Positions 22,652 through 34,026 of a stretch of 64,000 nt of DNA are shown one piece after another. The DNA is taken from the NCBI GenBank assembly GCA_963662155.1, contig OY759261.1, positions 1,042,001 through 1,106,000 on the forward strand, given 5' to 3'. A program made the translations under genes and the position numbers. The DNA is from Lamellibrachia columna. Lineage: Eukaryota; Annelida; Polychaeta; Sabellida; Siboglinidae. Every line of letters starts with the position of its first letter. The first letter of the stretch is position 1. The notes beneath the pieces are model-generated. The model saw nothing but the letters and a program-made list of their open reading frames with translations. It was not told where the DNA came from and did no database searches.

Positions 22652-23635
22652 GGAATGACAATACTTTGACGTCCCTGTTGATGGTTATTCTCTGTGTAGG
22701 TGGTATTGACAAGAACGAGTTGACCCAACGACCCTGGGAGACACGTACTTCAACAGTCAAACGTGAGTTCAATCTGATATCATTGTCCTTTTATTGAATA
22801 TATGTTGCTCTTATATTAATTAATAATTATTATAATCCAACCCTCCAAGAAAGTGGTTTTGAAGAAGATCATAAAACAGTTGTTTCTTATGACAACAATT
22901 TTTAAGTATCAATATATGGTTATTGTTGAACATTTTAGACATTTATTAGCCACTACTTTCTGAAACAGAAAGTGCTGCATAAGAATTCCAGTAAAGGACA
23001 TCTTGTGTCTTGATCGATGATAACCCATTTTGAAATACTTTCTCAAAATGGGGATTTGTGTTATTTCACTTTATCTGAATTTGTTATGTAACATTAAATT
23101 TTAATTAATTATTGAAACTGTTAGTTTTGTGCTGCTGAATCAATATCTGTAAACCAGTTACTTCCAGTACAAAACTGATTGGCATTAACTTGGTTTTTGA
23201 ATGATAAATCTATTCCTGTCCTACATGTTTTTGAATTTGTGAATAATAACAACAATAAACTTCTATAGCCCCTAAATCTTCAGGACCCAAGTTCAGAGAC
23301 GTTAGGCAAGAAATATACTTCTATAGCCCCTAAATCCTCAGGACCCGAGCTCAGTGGCATTAAGCATGAAACCATCACAGCGAGCGACTGCCAAGGATTT
23401 AGGGTGGAATTGTAATTTTTTTTACAGAAGGTTGCAGATGATTTTTGGTGATGGTGAGTTCATCCCAGATCCTAGGTGATGGCTAGTTCATCCCAGATCC
23501 TAGGTGCAGCTACAGAGAAAACACGCTTGCTCAGGTTAAGCTTAGTTTTACGAACAAACAGTTGATGTGAGATAAATGATCTGAGCCCACATCACTCTTT
23601 GGTACTTTATTCATGTTCTGATCTTCATGTTGCAG
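22652..23635. other. Intronic or intergenic sequence before the EFTUD2-like exon
   Basis: AT-rich and mostly non-coding. 22700-22762 is flanked by a TGTGTAG acceptor and a GTGAGT donor and has one open frame, but no recognisable match (see rejected). 23261-23376 holds two degenerate relatives of the 87-bp unit. Confidence 0.5.
23261..23376. repeat. Two degenerate relatives of the 87-bp unit
   Basis: TTCTATAGCCCCTAAATC at 23261 and 23319 (58-bp spacing), each followed by CAGGACCC and a CAGAGAC- or CAGTGGC-like segment, parallels the array core GCCTAAATCCTCAGGTCCC..GTTAAGAGAC. This suggests the satellite arose from a sequence that also exists outside the array. Confidence 0.6.
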
Positions 23636-23771
23636 ATTGTGTGTGATGTGGACGAGTATCTGCCTCCGGTCTGTGCTGAGTTGGATGTACATCTGACAAA
23701 GGGAGATCGGCATCTCAACATGCGCCCCCTACTGAGACTTATCTGTCAGCGATTCTTTGGCGAGTTTGCAG
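23636..23771 (+). CDS. EFTUD2: EFTUD2/Snu114-like exon (U5 snRNP GTPase), post-G-domain region
   Basis: An open 136-bp segment preceded by a TTCATGTTGCAG acceptor and followed by a GTATGT donor (phase 0 in, phase 1 out). It encodes about 45 residues, including HLTK, then RPLLRLICQRFFGEF, closely matching the segment of EFTUD2 just beyond the G domain (known family: the U5-116 kDa GTPase that drives spliceosome activation and disassembly with Brr2 and Prp8). I judge roughly 55-60% identity to the human protein from memory, low for such a conserved protein. Either a divergent paralogue or a decaying copy; no stop or frameshift is visible. The upstream exons were not found in this window. Confidence 0.8.
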
Positions 23772-23894
23772 GTATGTCACATGGATCGCGATGGATGGAG
23801 ACAACTCATATAGAGGGTAGAACAGATTAAGTGATGTCCCCCCCCGCAAGGGACCGCGGGGAAGAAGAAGAAAGACCCAGGATCTTAAAAATGT

Positions 23895-26800
23895 GATGAC
23901 TGCTGCCATTATGATTGCTTTAGTAGTCGCTGGCTTTGATGACTGCTGCCATTATGATTGCTTTAGTAGTCGCTGGCTTTGATGACTGCTGCTATTATGA
24001 TTGCTTTACTAGTCGCTGGCTTTGATGACTGCTGCCATTATGATTGCTTTACTAGTCGCTGGCTTTGATGACTGCTGCCATTATGATTGCTTTACTAGTC
24101 GCTGGCTTTGATGACTGCTGCCATTATGATTGCTTTACTAGTCACTGGCTTTGATGACTGCTGCCATTATGATTGCTTTAGTAGTCGCTGGCTTTGATGA
24201 CTGCTGCTATTATGATTGCTTTACTAGTCGCTGGCTTTGATGACTGCTGCCATTATGATTGCTTTACTAGTCGCTGGCTTTGATGACTGCTGCCATTATG
24301 ATTGCTTTAGTAGTCGCTGGCTTTGATGACTGCTGCCATTATGATTGCTTTACTAGTCGCTGGCGTTGATGACTGCTGCCATTATGATTGCTTTACTAGT
24401 CGCTGGCTTTGATGACTGCTGCCATTATGATTGCTTTAGTAGTCGCTGGCTTTGATGACTGCTGCCATTATGATTGCTTTACTAGTCGCTGGCTTTGATG
24501 ACTGCTGCCATTATGATTGCTTTACTAGTCGCTGGCTTTGATGACTGCTGCCATTATGATTGCTTTAGTAGTCGCTGGCTTTGATGACTGCCGCCATTAT
24601 GATTGCTTTACTAGTCGCTGGCTTTGATGACTGCTGCCATTATGATTGCTTTAGTAGTTGCTGGCTTTGATGACTGCTGCCATTATGATTGCTTTACTAG
24701 TCGCTGGCTTTGATGACTGCTGCCATTATGATTGCTTTAGTAGTCGCTGGCTTTGATGACTGCCGCCATTATGATTGCTTTACTAGTCGCTGGCTTTGAT
24801 GACTGCTGCCATTATGATTGCTTTAGTAGTCGCTGGCTTTGATGACTGCTGCCATTATGATTGCTTTACTAGTCGCTGGCTTTGATGACTGCTGCCATTA
24901 TGATTGCTTTACTAGTCGCTGGCTTTGATGACTGCTGCCATTATGATTGCTTTAGTAGTCGCTGGCTTTGATGACTGCTGCCATTATGATTGCTTTACTA
25001 GTCGCTGGCTTTGATGACTGCTGCCATTATGATTGCTTTACTAGTCGCTGGCTTTGATGACTGCTGCCATTATGATTGCTTTAGTAGTCGCTGGCTTTGA
25101 TGACTGCCGCCATTATGATTGCTTTACTAGTCGCTGGCTTTGATGACTGCTGCCATTATGATTGCTTTAGTAGTCGCTGGCTTTGATGACTGCTGCCATT
25201 ATGATTGCTTTACTAGTCGCTGGCTTTGATGACTGCTGCCATTATGATTGCTTTAGTAGTCGCTGGCTTTGATGACTGCCGCCATTATGATTGCTTTACT
25301 AGTCGCTGGCTTTGATGACTGCTGCCATTATGATTGCTTTAGTAGTCGCTGGCTTTGATGACTGCTGCTATTATGATTGCTTTACTAGTCGCTGGCTTTG
25401 ATGACTGCTGCCATTATGATTGCTTTACTAGTCGCTGGCTTTGATGACTGCTGCCATTATGATTGCTTTACTAGTCGCTGGCTTTGATGACTGCTGCCAT
25501 TATGATTGCTTTACTAGTCACTGGCTTTGATGACTGCTGCCATTATGATTGCTTTAGTAGTCGCTGGCTTTGATGACTGCTGCTATTATGATTGCTTTAC
25601 TAGTCGCTGGCTTTGATGACTGCTGCCATTATGATTGCTTTACTAGTTGCTGGCTTTGATGACTGCTGCCATTATGATTGCTTTAGTAGTCGCTGGCTTT
25701 GATGACTGCTGCCATTATGATTGCTTTACTAGTCGCTGGCTTTGATGACTGCTGCCATTATGATTGCTTTACTAGTCGCTGGCTTTGATGACTGCTGCCA
25801 TTATGATTGCTTTAGTAGTCGCTGGCTTTGATGACTGCTGCCATTATGATTGCTTTACTAGTCGCTGGCTTTGATGACTGCTGCCATTATGATTGCTTTA
25901 CTAGTCGCTGGCTTTGATGACTGCTGCCATTATGATTGCTTTAGTAGTCGCTGGCTTTGATGACTGCCGCCATTATGATTGCTTTACTAGTCGCTGGCTT
26001 TGATGACTGCTGCCATTATGATTGCTTTAGTAGTCGCTGGCTTTGATGACTGCTGCCATTATGATTGCTTTACTAGTCGCTGGCTTTGATGACTGCTGCC
26101 ATTATGATTGCTTTAGTAGTCACTGGCTTTGATGACTGCCGCCATTATGATTGCTTTACTAGTCGCTGGCTTTGATGACTGCTGCCATTATGATTGCTTT
26201 AGTAGTCGCTGGCTTTGATGACTGCTGCCATTATGATTGCTTTACTAGTCACTGGCTTTGATGACTGCTGCCATTATGATTGCTTTACTAGTCGCTGGCT
26301 TTGATGACTGCTGCCATTATGATTGCTTTAGTAGTCGCTGGCTTTGATGACTGCTGCCATTATGATTGCTTTACTAGTCGCTGGCTTTGATGACTGCTGC
26401 CATTATGATTGCTTTACTAGTCGCTGGCTTTGATGACTGCTGCCATTATGATTGCTTTAGTAGTCGCTGGCTTTGATGACTGCCGCCATTATGATTGCTT
26501 TACTAGTCGCTGGCTTTGATGACTGCTGCCATTATGATTGCTTTAGTAGTCGCTGGCTTTGATGACTGCTGCCATTATGATTGCTTTACTAGTCGCTGGC
26601 TTTGATGACTGCTGCCATTATGATTGCTTTAGTAGTCGCTGGCTTTGATGACTGCCGCCATTATGATTGCTTTACTAGTCGCTGGCTTTGATGACTGCTG
26701 CCATTATGATTGCTTTAGTAGTCGCTGGCTTTGATGACTGCTGCCATTATGATTGCTTTACTAGTCGCTGGCTTTGATGACTGCTGCCATTATGATTGCT

Positions 26801-28882
26801 TTACTAGTCGCTGGCTTTGATGACTGCTGCCATTATGATTGCTTTAGTAGTCGCTGGCTTTGATGACTGCTGCCATTATGATTGCTTTACTAGTCGCTGG
26901 CTTTGATGACTGCTGCCATTATGATTGCTTTAGTAGTTGCTGGCTTTGATGACTGCTGCCATTATGATTGCTTTACTAGTCGCTGGCTTTGATGACTGCT
27001 GCCATTATGATTGCTTTAGTAGTCGCTGGCTTTGATGACTGCCGCCATTATGATTGCTTTACTAGTCGCTGGCTTTGATGACTGCTGCCATTATGATTGC
27101 TTTAGTAGTCGCTGGCTTTGATGACTGCTGCCATTATGATTGCTTTACTAGTCGCTGGCTTTGATGACTGCTGCCATTATGATTGCTTTACTAGTCGCTG
27201 GCTTTGATGACTGCTGCCATTATGATTGCTTTAGTAGTCGCTGGCTTTGATGACTGCTGCCATTATGATTGCTTTACTAGTCGCTGGCTTTGATGACTGC
27301 TGCCATTATGATTGCTTTACTAGTCGCTGGCTTTGATGACTGCTGCCATTATGATTGCTTTAGTAGTCGCTGGCTTTGATGACTGCCGCCATTATGATTG
27401 CTTTACTAGTCGCTGGCTTTGATGACTGCTGCCATTATGATTGCTTTAGTAGTCGCTGGCTTTGATGACTGCTGCTATTATGATTGCTTTACTAGTCGCT
27501 GGCTTTGATGACTGCTGCCATTATGATTGCTTTACTAGTCGCTGGCTTTGATGACTGCTGCCATTATGATTGCTTTACTAGTCGCTGGCTTTGATGACTG
27601 CTGCCATTATGATTGCTTTACTAGTCACTGGCTTTGATGACTGCTGCCATTATGATTGCTTTAGTAGTCGCTGGCTTTGATGACTGCTGCTATTATGATT
27701 GCTTTACTAGTCGCTGGCTTTGATGACTGCTGCCATTATGATTGCTTTACTAGTCGCTGGCTTTGATGACTGCTGCCATTATGATTGCTTTACTAGTCGC
27801 TGGCTTTGATGACTGCTGCCATTATGATTGCTTTAGTAGTCGCTGGCTTTGATGACTGCCGCCATTATGATTGCTTTACTAGTCGCTGGCTTTGATGACT
27901 GCTGCCATTATGATTGCTTTAGTAGTCGCTGGCTTTGATGACTGCTGCCATTATGATTGCTTTACTAGTCGCTGGCTTTGATGACTGCTGCCATTATGAT
28001 TGCTTTAGTAGTCACTGGCTTTGATGACTGCCGCCATTATGATTGCTTTACTAGTCGCTGGCTTTGATGACTGCTGCCATTATGATTGCTTTAGTAGTCG
28101 CTGGCTTTGATGACTGCTGCCATTATGATTGCTTTACTAGTCACTGGCTTTGATGACTGCTGCCATTATGATTGCTTTACTAGTCGCTGGCTTTGATGAC
28201 TGCTGCCATTATGATTGCTTTAGTAGTCGCTGGCTTTGATGACTGCTGCCATTATGATTGCTTTACTAGTCGCTGGCTTTGATGACTGCTGCCATTATGA
28301 TTGCTTTACTAGTCGCTGGCTTTGATGACTGCTGCCATTATGATTGCTTTAGTAGTCGCTGGCTTTGATGACTGCTGCCATTATGATTGCTTTACTAGTC
28401 GCTGGCTTTGATGACTGCTGCCATTATGATTGCTTTAGTAGTCGCTGGCTTTGATGACTGCCGCCATTATGATTGCTTTACTAGTCGCTGGCTTTGATGA
28501 CTGCTGCCATTATGATTGCTTTAGTAGTCGCTGGCTTTGATGACTGCTGCCATTATGATTGCTTTACTAGTCGGTGGCTTTGATGACTGCTGCCATTATG
28601 ATTGCTTTACTAGTCGCTGGCTTTGATGACTGCTGCCATTATGATTGCTTTAGTAGTCGCTGGCTTTGATGACTGCTGCCATTATGATTGCTTTACTAGT
28701 CGCTGGCTTTGATGACTGCTGCCATTATGATTGCTTTACTAGTCGCTGGCTTTGATGACTGCTGCCATTATGATTGCTTTAGTAGTCGCTGGCTTTGATG
28801 ACTGCCGCCATTAGGATTGCTTTACTAGTCGCTGGCTTTGATGACTGCCGCCATTATGATTGCTTTAGTAGTCGCTGGCTTT
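23895..28882. repeat. 43-bp satellite array, about 116 copies, inside the putative EFTUD2-like intron
   Basis: Tandem 43-bp units (GATGACTGCTGCCATTATGA ... AGTCGCTGGCTTT). The main variants are TTTAGTAGTC/TTTACTAGTC, CTGCC/CCGCC and a rarer GCTATT. The GCTATT variant occurs in pairs 215 bp (five units) apart at 23993/24208, 25369/25584 and 27476/27691, and the pairs are 1376 (32 units) and 2107 bp (49 units) apart. So long blocks were duplicated. Not coding; 43 is not a multiple of three. Confidence 0.97.
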
Positions 28883-29449
28883 GCATATATGAACCCACTA
28901 AAACCAGGAACATATACACACAAAGCTATGCCGTCACTGCAATGTGTGTAAACGTGCTTTACTGCAGCTGGGTTTCAGCGTGCTAGAATGTAAAAGTATC
29001 CAGATTTCGCCAGATAACTAGTCACTCAGAGTTAAATATATAAAGTCTGAACAGTTGTTGGAATTTTATTGTATTGTAGTAGTCTAAATTGTTTTGTAAA
29101 TAAAAACTAAATGTGTTATTTGGAAAAACTTTAATTTTCGATGTGAGAATAAATGCCATGTCTTGGAGGAAAATGTCCAGCCTTCATCTGCTGGCAGCAA
29201 GACTCAGTGTCCTGCCTGGAAAATATTTTTTGGAGCACTGCAAATGAGATTTTCATCTGTGTGTTCCAGAAAAGAAACTGTTTTCTTTTGATACATGTGA
29301 AATGCCCAGTTACACATCATGTGATGTTTACACCTGTAACATGTGTGTTTATGTGTTGTCATGGTGACAGGGTTCACAACAATGTGTGTGCAGTTGAGGA
29401 AAATATTAATTTGAAAACCTAAGTTGTTTATTTTTAGATAAGATGAAAC
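28883..29449. other. Non-coding interval, probable intron
   Basis: I searched here for the EFTUD2 segment expected between the two recognised exons and did not find it. Short frames (63 and 89 codons) show no recognisable content. Confidence 0.5.
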
Positions 29450-30115
29450 TGCTACTGCGGATAATCACATAAACAGATTTGTTTAAATGGGGACACAAGA
29501 TAATTACATCAGCAGACTTTTTTAATGGGGACACAAGATAATCACATCAACAGACTATTTTATTGGGAACACAAGATAATCACATCAACATACTTTTTAA
29601 TGGGGACAGGATAATCACATTAACATATTTGTTTAAATGGGGACACAAGATAATCACCTCAACATACTTTTTAATGGGTCACAAGATAATCACATCAAAA
29701 TACTTTTTTAATGGGGACACAAGATAATCACATCAGCAGACTTTTAATGGGAACACAAGATAATCATATCAACATACTTTTTAATGGGGACACAAGATAA
29801 TCACATTAACATACTTTTTTAATGGGAACACAAGATAATCACATCAACATAGTGTTTTAATGGGAACACAAGATAATCACATCAACATAGTGTTTTAATG
29901 GGAACACAAGATAATCACATCAGCAGACTTTTTTAAAGGGGACACAAGATCATCACATAAACAAACTTTTTTAATAGGGACAAAAGATAACCACATCAAC
30001 ATACTTTTAATGGGGATAAGGTAATCACATCAACATATTTGTTTAAATGGGGACACAAGATAATCACATCAACATACTTTTTAATGGGGACACAAAAGAA
30101 TCACATGAGCAGAAT
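29450..30115. repeat. Degenerate minisatellite, unit about 37-40 bp
   Basis: About 17 imperfect copies of GGGGACACAAGATAATCACATCAACATACTTTTTAAT with many small indels. It is older and more diverged than the other arrays. Confidence 0.9.
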
Positions 30116-30150
30116 AATGTTTTGTGTGTGAAATCTTGGAACTGTGCACA

Positions 30151-30284
30151 AAATAAATACATGTTACCCCAGAACAAAATAAATACATGTTACCCCAGAA
30201 CAAAATAAATACATGTTACCCCAGAACAAAATAAATACATGTTACCCCAGAACAAAATAAATACATGTTTCCCCAGAACAAAAT
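30151..30284. repeat. 26-bp tandem repeat, about 5 copies
   Basis: AAATAAATACATGTTACCCC-AGAACA units; the last has GTTTCCCC. The minus-strand frame over it is a periodicity artefact. Confidence 0.95.
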
Positions 30285-30500
30285 CTGAAGAAGGAGAAGA
30301 ATTTGTGATCAAAGCAAAAATGTAACTCGGGTATGATAACTGAATTGAAACTATGTTCCCAAACTGATTGTAGTTAATAATCCTATTGCTCAATAGGCAT
30401 ATTTGGTCACGTATACTAAATTTATTGAATGATCTTGTCTTCACTGATGTCTAGTGTACCTTCTACGTGGCAGTAAACCTGGGTCGTGTTCCTTTTATAG

Positions 30501-30778
30501 GGTCCCCTAATGGTGCACACGACACAGCTATATCCAATAGAGGACGCCACCAGTTTCCATGTATTTGACTGCATCATCAGTGGAACGTCATCAGTGGAAC
30601 GTCATCAGTGGAACGTCATCAGTGGAACGTCATCAGTGGAACGTCATCAGTGGAACGTCATCCGTGGAACGCTCTACGCCAACCCGAAAATAAGGATCCT
30701 GGGAGAAAACTTCTCCCTGCAGGAGGAGGAGGATTCGCAACACGGCCAAGTAGATCGATTGGGGATTGGTGAGGCGCG
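30501..30778 (+). CDS. EFTUD2: EFTUD2/Snu114-like exon (domain II region) with internal 14-bp expansion
   Basis: Acceptor CCTTTTATAG and donor GTAAGAG bound a 278-bp open segment (phase 0 in, phase 2 out). It reads GPLMVHTTQLYP, FHVF, SGT, then RILGENFSLQEEEDSQ, VDRLGIGEAR, colinear with the EFTUD2 domain II stretch that has GPLM, HTT, FHAFG, SGT, VLGENY, EDEEDSQ and VGRLW. Normally conserved positions are changed (FG-R to FD-C, VGRLW to VDRLG). Seven 14-bp units (30576-30673) add an estimated 84 bp, that is 28 in-frame residues, after SGT. The phase does not join directly to the 23636-23771 exon, so an exon of about 45 codons should lie between; none was seen. Either a divergent functional paralogue or an early pseudogene. 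Confidence 0.8.
30576..30673 (+). repeat. 14-bp minisatellite inside the exon, 7 units
   Basis: Six identical ATCAGTGGAACGTC units plus a variant ATCCGTGGAACGCT. Three units make 42 bp, hence a 14-residue protein period, and six extra units keep the frame. Confidence 0.95.
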
Positions 30779-30817
30779 GTAAGAGCTGGACTAGTTGATT
30801 GTATTGTCAAAACTTCT

Positions 30818-30915
30818 TCCTCAACTGTTTTAGCCCATTGTGAATCAGGTTCGTTGTTGTTCAGATCTGTAGTGTGTAAATAGTCTAAGTAATGTGTTCA
30901 TGCAGTTTAATGAAA
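30818..30915 (+). mobile_element. Fragment related to the 4982 MITE-like element
   Basis: TCCTCAACTGTTTTAGCCCA... through TAGTGTGTAAATAGTCTAAGTAATGT and GCAGTTTAATGAAA parallels 4982-5080 (left terminal repeat plus adjacent interior) at about 70-75% by eye. No right end was found. It sits about 40 bp after the EFTUD2-like exon donor. Confidence 0.55.
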
Positions 30916-31149
30916 GATTGGATAGTTTTGTTAAAATCATTGAAAGAATTGACTCTGATCCTTAGATCGGTAAAACTGAGAATATAGTACATCGCCAATT
31001 TTCATAATCAGCACCCTTTTTAGAAGGGATTTAGCCATATTGTCAAAAATATACCCAAAAAGGAAATGCGCCTCTCTCCATCAGTGTACTTGTAACAAAC
31101 AGACGCAGAACAACTTTTGTTGACATTTTTTCGTAAATTTTTGACAGGA

Positions 31150-31292
31150 CATGTCATTGGTGATGCTAGATAAGTTCCTTTTGTATAAACGAACTAACAT
31201 TTCATTGTCGATGCTAGATAATTTCTTTTGTACAAACTAACTAACACGTGGTTGTCGATGCTAGATAAGTTCCTTTTGTACAAACGAACTCA
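31150..31292. repeat. 48-bp tandem repeat, three copies
   Basis: GATGCTAGATA at 31162, 31210 and 31257, each followed by AGTTCCTTTTGTACAAACGA-like sequence. Confidence 0.9.
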
Positions 31293-31296
31293 CCAC

Positions 31297-31676
31297 ATCA
31301 GTACCCCTGGCAGATCTACCCTTGCCACCAGGGACTTCTGACTTAATGAGTATCCCCTGGCAGATTGACCCTTGCCACCAGGGGCTTCTGACTACATCAG
31401 TACCCTTGGCAGATTGACCCTTGCCACAAGAGACTTCTGCCTACATCACTACCCCTGGATGATTGACCCTTGCCATCAGATATTTCTGACTACATCAATA
31501 CCCCTGGCAGATCTACCCTTGCCACCAGGGACTTCTGACTACATCAATACCCCTGGCAGATTGACCCTCGCCACCAGGGACTTCTGACTTAATCAGTACC
31601 CCTGGCAGATCGACCCTTGCCAACAGGTGCTTCAGACTACATCAGTGCCCCTGGTAGATTGACCCTTGCCACCTTA
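31297..31676. repeat. 49-bp minisatellite, about 8 copies
   Basis: Units of ACATCAGTACCCCTGGCAGA ... CCAGGGACTTCTGAC with scattered substitutions. The CTGGCAGA(T/C) core is reminiscent of the CTGGCAGACC motif at 16.8-17.4 kb, but I would not claim common descent. Confidence 0.93.
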
Positions 31677-31679
31677 TTG

Positions 31680-33012
31680 TGATAAGATACATATGTTCTG
31701 ATGTTCACATGTGTATATAATCAAATGGAGACATCGTTATAAGGTACATAGGTTCTTATGTTCATCACATATGTATATAATCAAATGGAGACATCGTGAT
31801 AAGGTGCATATGTTCTTGTGTTCATCACGTACGTATACAATCAAATTGAGGCATTGTGATAAGGTGCATATGTTCTTGTGTTCATCACGTTCACGTACGT
31901 GTACAATCAAATGGAGACATCGTGATAAGATACATATGTTCTTGTGTTCATCACATACGTATACAATCAAATGGAGACATCATGATAAGGTACATATGTT
32001 CTTGTGTTCATCACATACGTATACAATCAAATGGAGACATCATGATAAGGTACATATGTTCTTGTGTTCATCACATACGTATACAATCAAATGGAGACAT
32101 CGTGATAAGGTACATATGTTCTTGTGTTCATCACATACGTATACAATCAAATGGAGACATCGTGATAAGGTACATATGTTCTTGTGTTCATCACATACGT
32201 ATACAATCAAATGGAGACATCGTGATAAGGTACATATGTTCTTGTGTTCATCACATACGTATACAATCAAATGGAGACATCGTGATAAGGTACATATGTT
32301 CTTGTGTTCATCACATACGTATACAATCAAATGGAGACATCATGATAAGGTACATATGTTCTTGTGTTCATCACGTACGTGTACAATCAAATGGAGACAT
32401 CGTGATAAGGTACATATGTTCTTATGTTCATCACATACGTATACAATCAAATTGAGGCATCGTGATAAGGTACATATGTTCTTGTGTTCATCACATACGT
32501 ATACAATCAAATGGAGACATCATGATAAGGTACATATGTTCTTATGTTCATCACGTACGTGTACAATCAAATGGAGACATCGTGATAAGGTGCATATGTT
32601 CTTGTGTTCATCACATACGTGTACAATCAAATGGAGACATCATGATAAGGTGCATATGTTCTTATGTTCATCACGTACGTCAAATGGAGACATCGTGATA
32701 AAGTATATATGTTCTTGTGCTCACCACGTACATATACAATGAAATGGAGACATCGTGATAAGGTTCTTATGTTCATCACGTACGTGTACAATCAAATGGA
32801 GACATCGTGATAAGGTGCATATGTTCTTATGTTCATCACGTACGTATACAATGAAATGGAGACATCGTGATAAGGTTCTTATGTTCATCACGTACGTGTA
32901 CAATCAAATGGAGACATCGTGATAAGGTGCATATGTTCTTATGTTCATCACGTACGTGTACAATCAAATGGAGACATCGTGATAAGATACATATGTTCTG
33001 ATGTTCATCACA

Positions 33013-33092
<80 letters not shown>

Positions 33093-33141
33093 CAAATGGA
33101 GACATCGTGATAAGGTGCATATGTTCTTATGTTCATCACAT
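31680..33141. repeat. 60-bp minisatellite, about 24 copies, with (TA)n outgrowth
   Basis: Units of GTGATAAGGTACATATGTTC ... ATACAATCAAATGGAGACATC. Because the period is a multiple of three and stop-free in two plus-strand frames, frames of 199 and 343 codons appear; they are not genes. Some copies have CACGTACGTG (a perfect 10-bp palindrome), others CACATACGTA. Right-hand copies are shortened, and one is interrupted by the TA run. Confidence 0.96.
33015..33088. repeat. (TA)37 microsatellite within a 60-bp unit
   Basis: The TA run exactly occupies the ATACGTATAC position of a 60-bp repeat copy, flanked by the normal unit sequence on both sides. Confidence 0.97.
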
Positions 33142-33655
33142 ATTGTTGGGTTCTTTAGTTTGCTCAGATTTACTCAGATGGACAACGATTCAACTTCCGA
33201 ATTTAATATTTTAATGTTCACCATTTTATTTCCATTCTCCCTGCACCCTCCGGTTCCGTTACCGCACCCCCCGGTTCCGTTACCGTACAGACCGGAGTTT
33301 ACGATCATCCGTACACACGAGTTTCGCTACACGACATCCCTCCTTTTCTTAGATTACATCTAAAAAAACATCTAACTATATTAACAAAGCATCTAACTGT
33401 GTCAACAAAACATCTAACTATATTAACTCGATGAGGACACTTAACGCGTTGTGTGAGAACATGGTACAGTTCGTGTTGGAACATAGTACAGTTCGTGTTG
33501 AAGCATGGCACAGTTCGTGTTGAAGCATGGCACAGCCACAGTCTGTATTCAAGGAATCGTCTACCCACATACGAAGTCTTCATACCGCTTTAGAATTCTT
33601 CTCTCTCGCTGGCATCTCGGAGACACGATTTGCTTCATCGGTGTTTTCGGAGCCT
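33142..33655. other. Interval with short tandem duplications
   Basis: No gene recognised. It contains a 25-bp CCGGTTCCGTTACCG duplication near 33250-33300, three 23-bp CATCTAACT(A/G)T copies at 33367-33427, and four 22-bp CATGG(T/C)ACAGTTCGTGTTG copies at about 33455-33536. Confidence 0.7.
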
Positions 33656-33920
33656 CGGTGGATGACGCTGCGAGCAGGGTCGGTGGATGATGCTGCAGAG
33701 CAGGGTCGGTGGATGGCGCTGCGAGCAGGGTCGGTGGATGACGCTGCGAGCAGGGTCGGTGGATGACGCTGCGAGCAGGGTCGGTGGATGGCGCTGCGAG
33801 CAGGGTCGGTGGATGGCGCTGCGAGCAGGGTCGGTGGATGGCGCTGCGAGCAGGGTCGGTGGATGGCGTTGCGAGCAGGGTCGGTGGATGGCGTTGCGAG
33901 CATGGTCGGTGGATGGTGCA
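33656..33920. repeat. 25-bp GC-rich minisatellite, about 10 copies
   Basis: GGTGGATGGCGCTGCGAGCA-GGGTC units, one with a small CTGCAGAG insertion. Frames on both strands are open because of composition. Confidence 0.95.
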
Positions 33921-34026
33921 GTCGACGCTTCTGTCGCTCTCGGATCACTGCGAACGTTCTCACTCTCGGGTTCCACGAACTTCCGCACGTGAATAGTGTT
34001 TCGGGAATACTGGGCCACGTCATCAG

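Noticed and set aside
22700..22762. Possible 63-bp exon (acceptor TGTGTAG, donor GTGAGT, one open frame)
   Set aside because: The peptide (starting GIDKNELTQRPW) matches no part of EFTUD2 that I recognise, and its exit phase does not fit the 23636 exon; it may be a chance splice-like segment.
17892..28882. CRISPR-like appearance of regularly spaced repeats
   Set aside because: The arrays are contiguous head-to-tail satellites without unique spacers, in a eukaryotic context with no cas genes.
31711..32742. 343-codon repetitive frame
   Set aside because: A product of the 60-bp minisatellite; several overlapping frames are also open.
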